From assembly GCF_029887935.1 (NCBI RefSeq), contig NZ_JARXRO010000015.1, positions 124,001 to 188,000 of the forward strand: a DNA stretch of 64,000 bases, given 5' to 3'. The notes under the pieces were generated by a model that worked only from the letters and a program-made list of their open reading frames with translations, made no database searches and was not told where the DNA came from. The translations under genes and the position numbers were made by a program. Positions 18,182 to 26,660 of this stretch are shown piece after piece; position 1 is the first letter of the stretch, and every line of letters starts with the position of its first letter. The stretch comes from Luteimonas kalidii. GTDB taxonomy: Bacteria; Pseudomonadota; Gammaproteobacteria; Xanthomonadales; Xanthomonadaceae.

Positions 18182-19867
18182 ATGGGGACAGGGGATCCGT
18201 GGCGTGGCGCGTGCCTGCGCAGTCTGGTGCTGTGCTGGCTGCTGTCGTGGTCGGGCGCGATCGGCGCGGTCGGCCTGGAGGTGCGCGAACTGCGCGCCGA
18301 TCTGCCTGCGTCCGAGGTGCTGGCCGGCCGGCACGATGCGCGGCTCGAACCGCCGCGCGACACGCCTACGCTGCAGCAGCCGCATCGCGACGCGCAATGG
18401 TGGCGGATCGCGGCCGATACGGCGGTCGAGGCGGCAGCCAGCCCGAAGCTCGTCCTGCGCTCGCCGTTCCTCTATCGCGTGCAGGCGTGGGTGCCGGGCG
18501 CGGAGGCGCCGACGCGGCACACGCTGTACGGCGCCGACGCCGACGATCGCTATTCCAGCCGCGCACTGGTGATCGACCTGCCCGACGGGCTGCGCGCAGG
18601 CGAGCCCGTATGGCTGCGGGTGGAGCGCAGCTCGACCATGGTGACGGCGCTGTCGGTGGAATCGCTCGACCAGGTCCACCGCAGCGACCTCGCGTTCGTG
18701 GCCTGGCGCTCGCTCGTGCTGACCAGCCTCGGGGTGCTGGTGATCCTGGCGCTGGCTTTCTGGGGCGGTACCGGAGAGCGCAGCTACGGCTATTTCGGGG
18801 CCATGCTGCTGTGCGCGATCGGGTATCTGGCCGCGATCGGCGGCGACCTGCGCTGGATGCCCGGCGCGGAGGCGCTGTTCGGCACCAGCGCGCAGACCAA
18901 CCGCATCTTCGGCTGCATCGGCGTCGTGTTCAGCAACCTGTTCCAGCGCAGCTATCTCGACCTGCCGCGCAAGCTGCCGTGGTTCGACCGGCTGCTGGCG
19001 GCCGGCACGGTGATCGCGGCGGTCTCCGGCGCAGCCTCCTTCTTCGGCGACTGGTCGGCATTCTCGCTGAGCGGCAACTTCGCGCTGCTGTATTCGGCGG
19101 TGGTGCTGCTGGTGGCGAGCGCGGTGCTGGCGCTGGGCGGCGACCGGGTGGCGCGCGTGGTGCTGGCGTCGTGGCTCTCGCTGATGGTGTTCTCGTTCCT
19201 GGCCGCGGCGCAGATGATGGGGCTGTGGACGGGCCCGGCATGGCTGGGGCAGGGGCTGGCCGGCAGCTTCGTGCTCGCCAGCCTGCTGCTGGCGATCGGC
19301 CTGCTCGACAAGCTGCTGCAGCTGCGCCGCGACCGCGACCACGCCAGCCGCCAGGCGGTGATCGACCCGGTGACCAAGGCCATGAACCGGCAGGGCATCG
19401 AGGAACGCCTGTACCGCGAGGTCGAACAGGCGCGCGCGCAGTCCACGCCGCTGTCGATCGCGTTCGTGGACCTGGACCGGTTCAAGGAGATCAACGATCG
19501 CCATGGCCACGCCATCGGCGACCAGTGCCTGCGCATCGTGTCCTGGCGGCTGCGCAACCAGTTGCGCCGCAACGAGGCGATCGGCCGCTACGGCGGCGAC
19601 GAGTTCCTGGTGGTGCTGCCCGGCCGGGCGCAGCACGACGCGCTGGCGATCGCCGAGCGCATGCGGATCTCGGTGAACTGCCGGCCGCTGTCGATGAGCG
19701 AGATCCGGATCCCGGCCACGCTCAGCATCGGCGTGGCCGAGCTGGACGCGGGCGAATCGATGGCGAGCCTGTTCGAACGCGCCGACGCGGCGCTCTACGC
19801 CAGCAAGTCCGCCGGTCGCGACCGCGCGAGCGCTGCGCATCCGCCCGACGGACTATGGACCGTCTGA
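18182..19867 (+). CDS. Membrane diguanylate cyclase with 7TMR-DISM-type sensor
   Basis: A 561-aa inner-membrane protein that should make c-di-GMP. It has an N-terminal signal or membrane segment (about 12-30), a periplasmic beta-rich domain (about 35-165) of the DISM extracellular type, about seven membrane segments (about 175-375), then a GGDEF domain. The active site YGGDEF is intact near residue 470. At the inhibitory site position the sequence is RRNE, so RxxE instead of RxxD, and product inhibition may be altered. A -10-like TAGGAT lies 7 nt before the ATG, suggesting leaderless transcription. The next gene starts 17 bp downstream. Confidence 0.9.
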   Translation: MGTGDPWRGACLRSLVLCWLLSWSGAIGAVGLEVRELRADLPASEVLAGRHDARLEPPRDTPTLQQPHRDAQWWRIAADTAVEAAASPKLVLRSPFLYRVQAWVPGAEAPTRHTLYGADADDRYSSRALVIDLPDGLRAGEPVWLRVERSSTMVTALSVESLDQVHRSDLAFVAWRSLVLTSLGVLVILALAFWGGTGERSYGYFGAMLLCAIGYLAAIGGDLRWMPGAEALFGTSAQTNRIFGCIGVVFSNLFQRSYLDLPRKLPWFDRLLAAGTVIAAVSGAASFFGDWSAFSLSGNFALLYSAVVLLVASAVLALGGDRVARVVLASWLSLMVFSFLAAAQMMGLWTGPAWLGQGLAGSFVLASLLLAIGLLDKLLQLRRDRDHASRQAVIDPVTKAMNRQGIEERLYREVEQARAQSTPLSIAFVDLDRFKEINDRHGHAIGDQCLRIVSWRLRNQLRRNEAIGRYGGDEFLVVLPGRAQHDALAIAERMRISVNCRPLSMSEIRIPATLSIGVAELDAGESMASLFERADAALYASKSAGRDRASAAHPPDGLWTV

Positions 19868-19884
19868 CCCACCTGGAGCCCCTG

Positions 19885-20841
19885 ATGGACATGAAGACAT
19901 CGACGCCGGCCGCGGCCGCGTTTCCGGCCACCGAGCTGCAGACCGGCGACATCCTGCTGATGCTGGGCGAGGGGCCGCTGTCGGAGCTGATCGCCTGGGC
20001 CAGCGACGGCGCCTACAGCCACGCGGCGATCGTGGCCGACGGCGGCGACCTGATCGAGGCGGCCGCCTCGGGCGTGCGTCGCTATCCACTGGCGCAGCGA
20101 CTGGGCGACCAGGCGAACTACCACTTCATCGATGCCTTGCGCGTGCACGACCGGGCGGGCGCGCCCCTCACGGCAGTCGATCTCGGACAGGTGCTGGCGC
20201 AGGCGCAGACCATGCTCGGCGTGCCGTACCCGGTCGACCAGCTCGCGCTGCTCGGGGTGGTGATGGCGGTGCGCGGCAAGTGGCCGGTGCATCCGTGGGG
20301 ACGGTTGCTGGTCCGGGTCGCGCTCGACCACGCGCTGCCCGATGACGACGGCCGCATGGTCTGCAGCGAGGTGGTGTACCGTGCCTATGCCGAGTGCGCC
20401 GCCGTGCCGGCAGGCCGGCTGGCGCCGGAGATCGTGATCGGGCCGCGCGGCACCGCGCCGTTTCCGGAGATCGACTGGAAGGCGCTGTTCGACGAGGTCT
20501 GGCCGCTGCTGCGTCCCGGCGGCCGCGAGACGCTGCATGGCCCGCGGATGCAGGTCAATGCGATGAAGAGCGTGGATCTGGCGGGTGCGGGCGCGGCAGG
20601 CGCCGAGCAGAGCGTGGAGCCGGTCTCCGACGACATGCTGGAGCAGGCACGTCAGGCCGTGCTGGCCCGGGCGGCATCGGCCGTGGTCGCGCCGCGGGGC
20701 GTCGGCGACGCGCTCCCCGCCGCGGACGCGTTGCCGGATGCGACACCCAATCCGCGCCTGGTCTCGCCGGAAGACCTGGCGATCTCGCCCAGCGTGACGC
20801 GCCTGGGGCGCCTGATGCAGCGCGCGATGACGGCCACCTGA
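19885..20841 (+). CDS. YiiX/YebB-like permuted NlpC/P60 cysteine peptidase family protein
   Basis: A 318-aa protein. The order of motifs is that of the permuted papain-like YiiX/YebB group: TGDILLML, the His in AYSHAAIVADGG, IEAAASGVRRYPL, and later the Cys in MVCSEVVYRAY. Members hydrolyse amide or ester bonds; the substrate here is unknown. The C-terminal about 110 residues (from ETLHGPRMQVNAM) are Ala-rich and outside the domain. The start ATG 19885 has GGAG upstream. It is likely co-transcribed with the diguanylate cyclase and converges on the M23 peptidase gene across two repeats. Confidence 0.8.
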   Translation: MDMKTSTPAAAAFPATELQTGDILLMLGEGPLSELIAWASDGAYSHAAIVADGGDLIEAAASGVRRYPLAQRLGDQANYHFIDALRVHDRAGAPLTAVDLGQVLAQAQTMLGVPYPVDQLALLGVVMAVRGKWPVHPWGRLLVRVALDHALPDDDGRMVCSEVVYRAYAECAAVPAGRLAPEIVIGPRGTAPFPEIDWKALFDEVWPLLRPGGRETLHGPRMQVNAMKSVDLAGAGAAGAEQSVEPVSDDMLEQARQAVLARAASAVVAPRGVGDALPAADALPDATPNPRLVSPEDLAISPSVTRLGRLMQRAMTAT

Positions 20842-20916
20842 CCCGGGGCGCGACGCACCGATGGACGGACCCACACCAGGGCGCGCAGAAGCGCGCCCGC
20901 CGCCGCCGTCCCCCGC

Positions 20917-21018
20917 GTAGCCCGGGTAAGCGAAGCGCACGCGGGGAGGAACGGAGCACCCGGTCGGCATTCTTGCGCGCGTCGCCCCGGATGCGGCCTC
21001 CGGCCTGATCCGGGCTAC
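20917..21018. repeat. REP-like GTAG doublet, copy 1
   Basis: A 102-bp unit with outer inverted repeats GTAGCCCGG / CCGGGCTAC. Each end starts a GTAG-headed hairpin pointing outward: left CCCGGGT...CGCGGG (imperfect), right CCGGAT...ATCCGG with inner GGCCTCCGGCC. The layout is that of two inverted REP elements (a BIME) of the SMAG/GTAG class that RAYT transposases recognise. No RAYT gene is in the window. Confidence 0.85.
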
Positions 21019-21030
21019 GGTGGCCCCCGC

Positions 21031-21133
21031 GTAGCCCGGGTAAGCGAAGCGCACCCGGGGAGGAACGGAGCACCCGCGTCGGCATTCTTGCGCGCGTCGC
21101 CCCGGATGCGGCCTCCGGCCTGATCCGGGCTAC
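21031..21133. repeat. REP-like GTAG doublet, copy 2, overlapping the M23 gene end
   Basis: A 103-bp near-identical copy, differing from copy 1 by one substitution (CACCCGGGG for CACGCGGGG) and a 1-nt indel (CCGCGTCGG for CCGGTCGG). A 12-bp spacer separates them. Its left hairpin CCCGGGT/ACCCGGG is perfect. Its right-hand GTAG, read on the minus strand, contains the TAG stop codon of the M23 peptidase gene (21132-21130). Confidence 0.88.
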
Positions 21134-22068
21134 GGTGCGCGTTCGAGCACGAGCTGCGGGTCGATGCGCACGTCGAACCAGCTCATGCCCCAGTGCAGGT
21201 GGGGTCCGGTCGAGCGGCCGGTGGAGCCGACCGCGGCGATCACCTGGCCCTGTTCGACCCGATCGCCCACCTTCACGTCGATCCGCGACAGGTGCAGGAA
21301 GTTGCTGCTGATGCCGTGGCCGTGGTCGACCAGCAGGGTGCCCCCGGTGAGGTACAGGTCGCGCTCGGCGAAGGTGACGATCCCGGCGGCCGGCGCGCGC
21401 ACCGGCGTGCCGGTCGGCGCGGCGATGTCCATGCCCGAGTGCGGCGAGCCCGGCTTGCCGTTGTACACCCGCGCACGTCCGAACCGGCCGCTGACCCGGC
21501 CTTCGACCGGACGCAGGAATGCCCGGGTGAAATCGGTCCGCGGATCGTCGCGCAGCCTCGCCTCGGACACGCGCGCCTGCTCGCGCCGGATGCGTTCGGC
21601 GATGGCCGGCGGGGGGTCGACGGTCTTCGGCGGCACGCCGTTCACACGCTGCAGGGGCCAGTCGCGCGCATCCACGGCGATGCGCACGTCCTCGCGGCGG
21701 CCGTCCGGCCGCAGCACCGACACCTCCAGCGATCCGGCCGCGTCGCGTCCCACGCCGAAGACCACGGTGCCGTAGCCGGTCGTGCGCAGGGCGCGGCCGG
21801 CGTGAGCCACGGTGCTGCCGGGAGGTACCTTGCCCAGCACCATCGCGCCCTGCTGCACACGGGCGGGAAACACGATGCGGTCGTCGGCCGGCGCTGCGGC
21901 CGCCTCCGCGTCCGCTGCACTCGCCAGGGCAGGGAAGAAGGCCCCCATCAGCAGCGCCGCCAAGCACGCATCGCGCCACCGCCGAGCCCGCGAGGCGGCG
22001 TGTGCCGGCGAAACCATGGACGTGGCGTCCGCGCAACGGCCCGCGGGCCGCCCCGGGGTCCACGTCAT
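21130..22068 (-). CDS. M23 (LytM-type) peptidoglycan endopeptidase
   Basis: Zinc peptidase of the M23/LytM family, predicted periplasmic cell-wall hydrolase or activator, 312 aa. The start at 22068 overlaps the pyrC stop as ATGA and has GGAG upstream. An internal ATG at 22017 would give a shorter n-region to the signal peptide ending ALASA. Zinc ligands are present: His and Asp in PHSGMDIAAP, the HGHG pair, and HLHW. A 100-residue N-terminal beta domain precedes the catalytic core (about 190-305). The ending in LVLERAP is followed by a stop codon provided by the adjacent repeat. Confidence 0.9.
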   Translation of the reverse strand: MTWTPGRPAGRCADATSMVSPAHAASRARRWRDACLAALLMGAFFPALASAADAEAAAAPADDRIVFPARVQQGAMVLGKVPPGSTVAHAGRALRTTGYGTVVFGVGRDAAGSLEVSVLRPDGRREDVRIAVDARDWPLQRVNGVPPKTVDPPPAIAERIRREQARVSEARLRDDPRTDFTRAFLRPVEGRVSGRFGRARVYNGKPGSPHSGMDIAAPTGTPVRAPAAGIVTFAERDLYLTGGTLLVDHGHGISSNFLHLSRIDVKVGDRVEQGQVIAAVGSTGRSTGPHLHWGMSWFDVRIDPQLVLERAP

Positions 22069-23411
22069 CGATCGAACTCCAGCCGCCGTCCCAGCGGATT
22101 CCCGACCAGCGACGCACCGTCCCAGGCCAGCGCACCGTTGACCCAGGTGGACGCGATGCGCGAGCGGAACGTGGTGCCCTCGAACGGCGACCAGCCGCAT
22201 TTCGACAGCACGTCCTCGCGGCGCACGGTGAACGGCGTGTCGTCCACCAGCACCAGGTCGGCGAAATAACCTTCGCGCAGGAAGCCGCGCTGCTTCACGT
22301 CGAACAGCTGCGCCGGTGCATGCGCGAACTTCTGCACCACCCGCGCGGTGTCGAAATGGCCCTCGTGCACGCACTCCAGCGCCGCCACCAGCGCGAACTG
22401 CACCAGCGGCAGGCCACTCGGTGCGCGCACGTAGGGGTTGTGCTTCTCCTCCCAGGTATGCGGTGCGTGGTCGGTGGCGAGCACGTCGATCACGTCGTCG
22501 GCCAGCGCGCGCAGCAGCGCGGTGCGGTCGGACGCGTCCTTGATCGCGGGATTGCACTTGATCTGGTGGCCCAGGCGCGCGTAGTCGGCGCGGTCGAAGC
22601 GCAGGAAGTGGATGCAGGTCTCGGCGGTGATGCGCTTGCGGCTGCCGTCGGCGCGGATCATCGGGCCGCGCTCGAACAGCGCCAGTTCGTCGGCGGTGGA
22701 GATGTGCAGCACGTGCAGGCGGGTGTCGTGGCGCCGCGCCAGTTCCAGCGCGAGGCGCGTGGACTTGATGCAGGCCTCGCGCGAGCGGATGTCGGGGTGG
22801 CACTGCGCCGGGATGTCGTCGCCGTACTTCGCCCGGTACCCGGCGAGGATCGCATCGATCATCGGCGTGTCCTCGCAGTGGGTGATGATCGGCACCGGGG
22901 TGTCGCGGAAGATCGCGTCGAGCGTGTCGGGATCGTCGACCAGCATGTTGCCGGTGGAGGCGCCCATGAACACCTTCAGCCCCGGCGTGGCGCGCGGATC
23001 GATGCCGCGCACGTTCTCCAGGTTGTCGTTGCTGGCGCCGAAGTAGAAGCCGTAGTTGGCGCGGGCACGGCCGTGGGCCCGCGCGTACTTGTCCTCGAGC
23101 GCCGCGTCGTTCAGCGTGGGCGGGCTGGTGTTGGGCATGTCCATGAAGCTGGTCAGCCCGCCGGCCACCGCGGCGGCCGACTCGGTCGCCATGTCGGCCT
23201 TGTGCTCCATCCCGGGTTCGCGGAAGTGCACCTGGTCGTCGATCATGCCGGGCAGCAGGCGCCGGCCTGCCGCGTCCACCACGGTCTCGTTGGCGCGCGC
23301 GGACAGGCCGCTGCCGATGGCGGCGATGCGGTCGCCCTCGATGCGCAGGTCGCCGTCGAATTCGCGGCCTTCGTTCACCAGGCGGGCGTTGACGATCAGG
23401 GTGTCGGCCAT
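22065..23411 (-). CDS. pyrC: Dihydroorotase
   Basis: Cyclises carbamoyl-aspartate to dihydroorotate in pyrimidine synthesis. A 448-aa amidohydrolase. The first metal motif is DDQVHFREPGMEHK, the carbamylated Lys lies in GLKVFMGAST, further His ligands are in ITHCED and VLHIST, and the catalytic Asp is in ATDHAPHT. FREPG and TDHAPHT favour a genuine dihydroorotase over allantoinase or hydantoinase. Its ATG follows the yidD stop with no gap, and its stop overlaps the M23 start by 4 bp, so the three are translationally coupled. Confidence 0.93.
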   Translation of the reverse strand: MADTLIVNARLVNEGREFDGDLRIEGDRIAAIGSGLSARANETVVDAAGRRLLPGMIDDQVHFREPGMEHKADMATESAAAVAGGLTSFMDMPNTSPPTLNDAALEDKYARAHGRARANYGFYFGASNDNLENVRGIDPRATPGLKVFMGASTGNMLVDDPDTLDAIFRDTPVPIITHCEDTPMIDAILAGYRAKYGDDIPAQCHPDIRSREACIKSTRLALELARRHDTRLHVLHISTADELALFERGPMIRADGSRKRITAETCIHFLRFDRADYARLGHQIKCNPAIKDASDRTALLRALADDVIDVLATDHAPHTWEEKHNPYVRAPSGLPLVQFALVAALECVHEGHFDTARVVQKFAHAPAQLFDVKQRGFLREGYFADLVLVDDTPFTVRREDVLSKCGWSPFEGTTFRSRIASTWVNGALAWDGASLVGNPLGRRLEFDR

Positions 23412-23645
23412 TCAGCGGGTTCCGTCGTGTCGGGGCGGCACCGGATCCAGTCCGCCCGGGTGGAGAGGATGGCAGCGGGCCACCCGGCGCGCCGCGAGCC
23501 AGCCGCCGCGCAGTGCCCCGTGCCGGTCGATGGCTTCCATCGCGTATTCGGAGCAGCTGGGCACGAAGCGGCAGCGCGGGCCGAGCAGCGGGCTGACGAA
23601 GCGCTTGTAGCCGCGCAGCAGGGCGATGAGGAAACGGTCGATCAC
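23412..23645 (-). CDS. yidD: Membrane protein insertion efficiency factor YidD
   Basis: Small (77 aa) membrane-associated protein that aids YidC-dependent insertion. Signatures are [27 protein letters not shown] and [12 protein letters not shown], covering nearly the whole family profile. The start is GTG at 23645. It is not next to rpmH-rnpA-yidC here but leads the pyrC-M23 unit, divergent from the dksA-like gene. Confidence 0.95.
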   Translation of the reverse strand: MIDRFLIALLRGYKRFVSPLLGPRCRFVPSCSEYAMEAIDRHGALRGGWLAARRVARCHPLHPGGLDPVPPRHDGTR

Positions 23646-23668
23646 GGCATCGGTCGGGTTCGGCGCGG

Positions 23669-23697
23669 TTGCCGCTGCCGCCGGAGCAGGGTATAAC
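23669..23697 (+). promoter_or_regulatory. Sigma-70 promoter of the dksA-like gene
   Basis: TTGCCG (23669-23674), a 17-bp spacer and TATAAC (23692-23697). The predicted start is near 23704, leaving a leader of about 40 nt with AGAGGA before the GTG start. Confidence 0.65.
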
Positions 23698-23742
23698 AGC
23701 CCGCTTTTCCCGTCCAAGGGAAACCAAGAGGAATCGCAGCAC

Positions 23743-24696
23743 GTGGTTGCCAAGAAGTCCGCGAAAAAGACCGTCAGGCCCGCGAAAGCGGCCAAGCCCG
23801 CCGCGCGCAAGACCGCCGGCGCCGCCAAGGCGGTGAAGAAGACCCCGGCGAAGAAGGCCGCGGCCAAGTCCACCGCGCGCAAGGCGCCCGTCGCCAAGGC
23901 GCCGGCGAAGAAGACGCCGGTGAAGAAGGCGGCCGCCAAGGCCCCCGCCGTGAAGAAGGTCGCCAAGGCGCCCGTGGCGAAGAAGCCGGCGGCGCCGGCG
24001 AAGAAGGCCGCCAAGCCGGTCGCCAAGAAGGCTGCGGCGCCGGCTGCCAAGACCGCGCCGGCCCGCCCGTCGTCTGCACCGAAGAAGTCCCCGTCCGCTG
24101 CTCCGGCGCCCGTGGCGGCGAAGAAATCGAAGGCTGCCGAACCCGTCCAGGCCGCGCCCGCCCGCGCGCCGGGCGTGGCTCGCGTCCAGGGCAAGGTCGC
24201 GGTGGCGGTGACCAACAAGTCGTCCGCGCCGGCCGCCAGGCCCAGGTTCAAGGTGGTGCCCTACGAGACCGATCCGGAAAGCGGCCGCCCGATCCTGCCC
24301 GCCGGCTACAAGCCCAGCGCGGACGAGGAGTACATGAGCCCGCTGCAGCTGGAGTACTTCCGGCAGAAGCTGCTCACCCGGCGCGAGGAGCTGGTGGATG
24401 AGTCGCGGCAGACGATCGAGAACCTCAAGGACGAAGTACGCGACGTCGGCGACGACGCCGAGCGCGCCAGCCGCGAGACCGAGAACGCCCTCGAGCTGCG
24501 GACCCGTGACCGCTACCGCAAGCTGATCAACAAGATCGAGAGCATCATCCGCCGCGTCGACGAAGGCGATTACGGTTACTGCGTGGACACCGGCGAGGAG
24601 ATCGGCCTCGACCGGCTCGAGGCGCGCCCGCAGGCCGAGCGCACGATCGATGCGCAGGAGCGCTGGGAGCACCTGCAGAAGCAGATGGGCGACTAG
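23743..24696 (+). CDS. dksA: DksA-like RNA polymerase-binding protein with long basic N-terminal tail
   Basis: A 317-aa protein in two parts. Residues 1 to about 165 are Lys/Ala/Pro-rich repeats ([12 protein letters not shown] type) resembling histone H1 or AlgP tails. Residues about 195-317 are DksA: a coiled coil with the acidic tip D234-x2-D237-x-A239 intact, then [20 protein letters not shown]. Only Cys280 of the four zinc cysteines remains; the others are Thr, Thr and Ala. It may work without zinc, like DksA2-type proteins. The start is GTG 23743, chosen because it follows a good promoter and AGAGGA. A strong terminator follows. The tail is likely to bind DNA or RNA, which is inference. 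Confidence 0.88.
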   Translation: MVAKKSAKKTVRPAKAAKPAARKTAGAAKAVKKTPAKKAAAKSTARKAPVAKAPAKKTPVKKAAAKAPAVKKVAKAPVAKKPAAPAKKAAKPVAKKAAAPAAKTAPARPSSAPKKSPSAAPAPVAAKKSKAAEPVQAAPARAPGVARVQGKVAVAVTNKSSAPAARPRFKVVPYETDPESGRPILPAGYKPSADEEYMSPLQLEYFRQKLLTRREELVDESRQTIENLKDEVRDVGDDAERASRETENALELRTRDRYRKLINKIESIIRRVDEGDYGYCVDTGEEIGLDRLEARPQAERTIDAQERWEHLQKQMGD

Positions 24697-24720
24697 GCGT
24701 CCTGCCGGCGGTCGATCCGA

Positions 24721-24746
24721 AAGGCCCCGCTCCGGCGGGGCTTTTT
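24721..24746 (+). terminator. Intrinsic terminator of the dksA-like gene
   Basis: Stem GCCCCGC/GCGGGGC (24724-24730 and 24735-24741) with loop TCCG and a run of five T. The following 163 bp to the MFS gene hold nothing I can identify. Confidence 0.92.
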
Positions 24747-24909
24747 CGTGTTCCACGGGCCGGCAGGCGCGAACACTTCGCAGCGGCTGGTGGGCGAATG
24801 TGCCCCAGCGACGGCGTCGCCATCGCCTCTTGCCCGGGTTCGTCCCCCGCCGTCCCCGCTCCGGATGCGCACGGACTCGTGCGGGTCAGGAGAACCGCTC
24901 GGCTATCGG

Positions 24910-26157
24910 CTATTTCAGGTCGCTGAAGTGCAGCCTGCGCAGCGTTGGCGAGCGCCACGCCGTGGCGGCGGCGACGCCGATGGTCACGCAGCCGCCCAGG
25001 ACGACGGCCGGCACCAGGCCCAGCAGGCGCGCCATCGAGCCGGCGTAGAACGCGCCGATCTCGTTGGACGAACCGACGAACAGGCCGTTGATCGACGACA
25101 CCCGCCCGCGCATGTGGTCGGGCGTGGCCAGCTGCATGATGGTCGAGCGGGTGACCACCGACACCCCGTCGCACACGCCCGATAGCAGCAGGAAGGCCGC
25201 CGACAGCCAGAACAGCGTCGACAGCCCGAAGCCGATCATGCACAGCCCGAAGCCCGCGACCGCCCACAGCAGGATATGCCCGGCGTGGCGGTCGAGCGGG
25301 TGCCGGGCCAGCCACACGCCCACCGCCACCGCACCCAGCGCGGGCGCCGCTCGCAGGATGCCCAGGCCTTCCGGCCCGTAGTGCAGGATCTCCTGGATGA
25401 AAGCCGGCGCGAGCGAGATCGCGCCGCCGAACATCACCGCGAACATGTCCAGCGCCAGCGCGCCCAGCAGCACCGGGTGGCCGAACACGAAGCGCCCGCC
25501 TTCGGCGATGCTGGCGAAGATCGGCGCGCGCTGCAGCTGGGGCGCCGGCTCGCTCACCCGCAGCCGCAGCATCGCCACCGCCGCCAGCGCGGCGAATCCG
25601 GCGGCCACGCCGTAGGCGGCCGGCTTGCCGGCCAGGCCGACCAGGGCGCCGCCGAGCGCCGGTCCGAGCACCAGCCCGGACTGGAACACGATGCTGCCCA
25701 GGCTGGCACCGCGCACGTACTGCTCGCGCGGCAGGACGCGCGCGAACAGCGCGTTGTAGACCGGGCCCAGGAAAGCGCGTACGCACCCGGTGAGCGCGAT
25801 CGCGGCGTAGATGGCCACCAGCCCGGTCGCCCACCATCCGCTCGCGATCGCCACCAGCAGCAGGGGCGTGATCGCCAGCCCGCAGGCGGCGGCCGCGCCG
25901 AGGCGCCGTCGCGGAAGCACGTCGACAAGGTGGCCGGCGAACGGCGCGACGCAGAAGTAGGGCAGCACCTCGGCCAGGCCGATCAGGCCCAGCATCCACG
26001 GATCGCGGGTGAGTTCGTACACGTGCCAGCCGACGGTGACCGTGACGCCCTGGTAGGACAGGATCGTGCAGATCCGGAACGCCATCAGCAGGCGGAAGTC
26101 GCGGTTGCGCAGCGGCGCGGCGCGGCTGTCCGGGTGCGCTCGCGCCGCCGCGCTCAC
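24910..26157 (-). CDS. MFS transporter, EntS-like efflux type
   Basis: A 415-aa inner-membrane protein with about 12 hydrophobic segments. It belongs to the MFS group of EntS-like and macrolide-type exporters, seen in RNRDFRLLMAFRICTILSYQ near the N-terminus and the motif A-like GHLVDVLPRRR between segments 2 and 3. The substrate is unknown. The start is GTG 26157, overlapping the sufE stop by 4 bp. Confidence 0.85.
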   Translation of the reverse strand: MSAAARAHPDSRAAPLRNRDFRLLMAFRICTILSYQGVTVTVGWHVYELTRDPWMLGLIGLAEVLPYFCVAPFAGHLVDVLPRRRLGAAAACGLAITPLLLVAIASGWWATGLVAIYAAIALTGCVRAFLGPVYNALFARVLPREQYVRGASLGSIVFQSGLVLGPALGGALVGLAGKPAAYGVAAGFAALAAVAMLRLRVSEPAPQLQRAPIFASIAEGGRFVFGHPVLLGALALDMFAVMFGGAISLAPAFIQEILHYGPEGLGILRAAPALGAVAVGVWLARHPLDRHAGHILLWAVAGFGLCMIGFGLSTLFWLSAAFLLLSGVCDGVSVVTRSTIMQLATPDHMRGRVSSINGLFVGSSNEIGAFYAGSMARLLGLVPAVVLGGCVTIGVAAATAWRSPTLRRLHFSDLK

Positions 26158-26594
26158 GCCAATGCGCGTTGCGCGGTGTCGCGGATGAAGGCGATCAGCG
26201 CGGCCAGGCCGTTGTTGCGGGTGGGCGAGAGGTGTTTCGCCAGGCCGATGTCGGCGACGTAGTCCGCGTCGGTGTCGAGGATCTCGCGCGCGCTGCGGCC
26301 GGAGTACACGCGCAACGCCAGGTAGATCAGCCCCGAGACGATGGCCGAATCGCTGGCGGCGGCGAAATCAAGCCGCGACGCATCGCCGCCGGGCACGATC
26401 CAGACCATCGACTGGCATCCCAGCAGCCGGTGTTGCTCGGTCTTCGCGTCCTCCGGGAACGGCGGCAGCTTGCGTCCAAGGTCGATCAGGTACTGGTAGC
26501 GCTCGGACCAGTCGCCGAAGAACGCGAACTCGTCGCGGATCGCAGCCTGGGCCTGTGCCGGGGTGGGTTCGAGGGGGAAGGGCGAATCGTTCAC
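26154..26594 (-). CDS. sufE: SufE family cysteine desulfurase acceptor
   Basis: Accepts persulfide sulfur from a SufS/CsdA desulfurase for Fe-S cluster assembly. 146 aa. The acceptor cysteine is Cys60 in RLLGCQSMVW, in the conserved context EHRLLGCQS. No sufS/sufBCD genes are nearby, so it may serve CsdA or a distant suf operon. It follows cysS by 66 bp and overlaps the MFS start. Confidence 0.93.
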   Translation of the reverse strand: MNDSPFPLEPTPAQAQAAIRDEFAFFGDWSERYQYLIDLGRKLPPFPEDAKTEQHRLLGCQSMVWIVPGGDASRLDFAAASDSAIVSGLIYLALRVYSGRSAREILDTDADYVADIGLAKHLSPTRNNGLAALIAFIRDTAQRALA

Positions 26595-26660
26595 ATCGGT
26601 CCTGTGCAGGTGCTCCGGGCTGTCCGGGGCGGGGGGGGATGGGCGGACGCCGGCGACACT

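Noticed and set aside
20917..21133. CRISPR array or insertion-sequence remnant
   Set aside because: Only two copies of about 102 bp with a 12-bp spacer, no short regular spacers, no cas genes, no transposase frame.
23743..24240. Separate histone H1-like gene in front of dksA
   Set aside because: The Lys/Ala/Pro-rich part is in frame with DksA, with no stop and no internal ribosome binding site before the DksA part, so it is one protein.
21130..24756. 1208-codon minus-strand open frame spanning the M23 gene, a pyrC antiframe and part of the dksA region
   Set aside because: Only its end (21130-22068) is a real gene. The rest is an Arg/Gly-rich shadow of pyrC and the basic tail.
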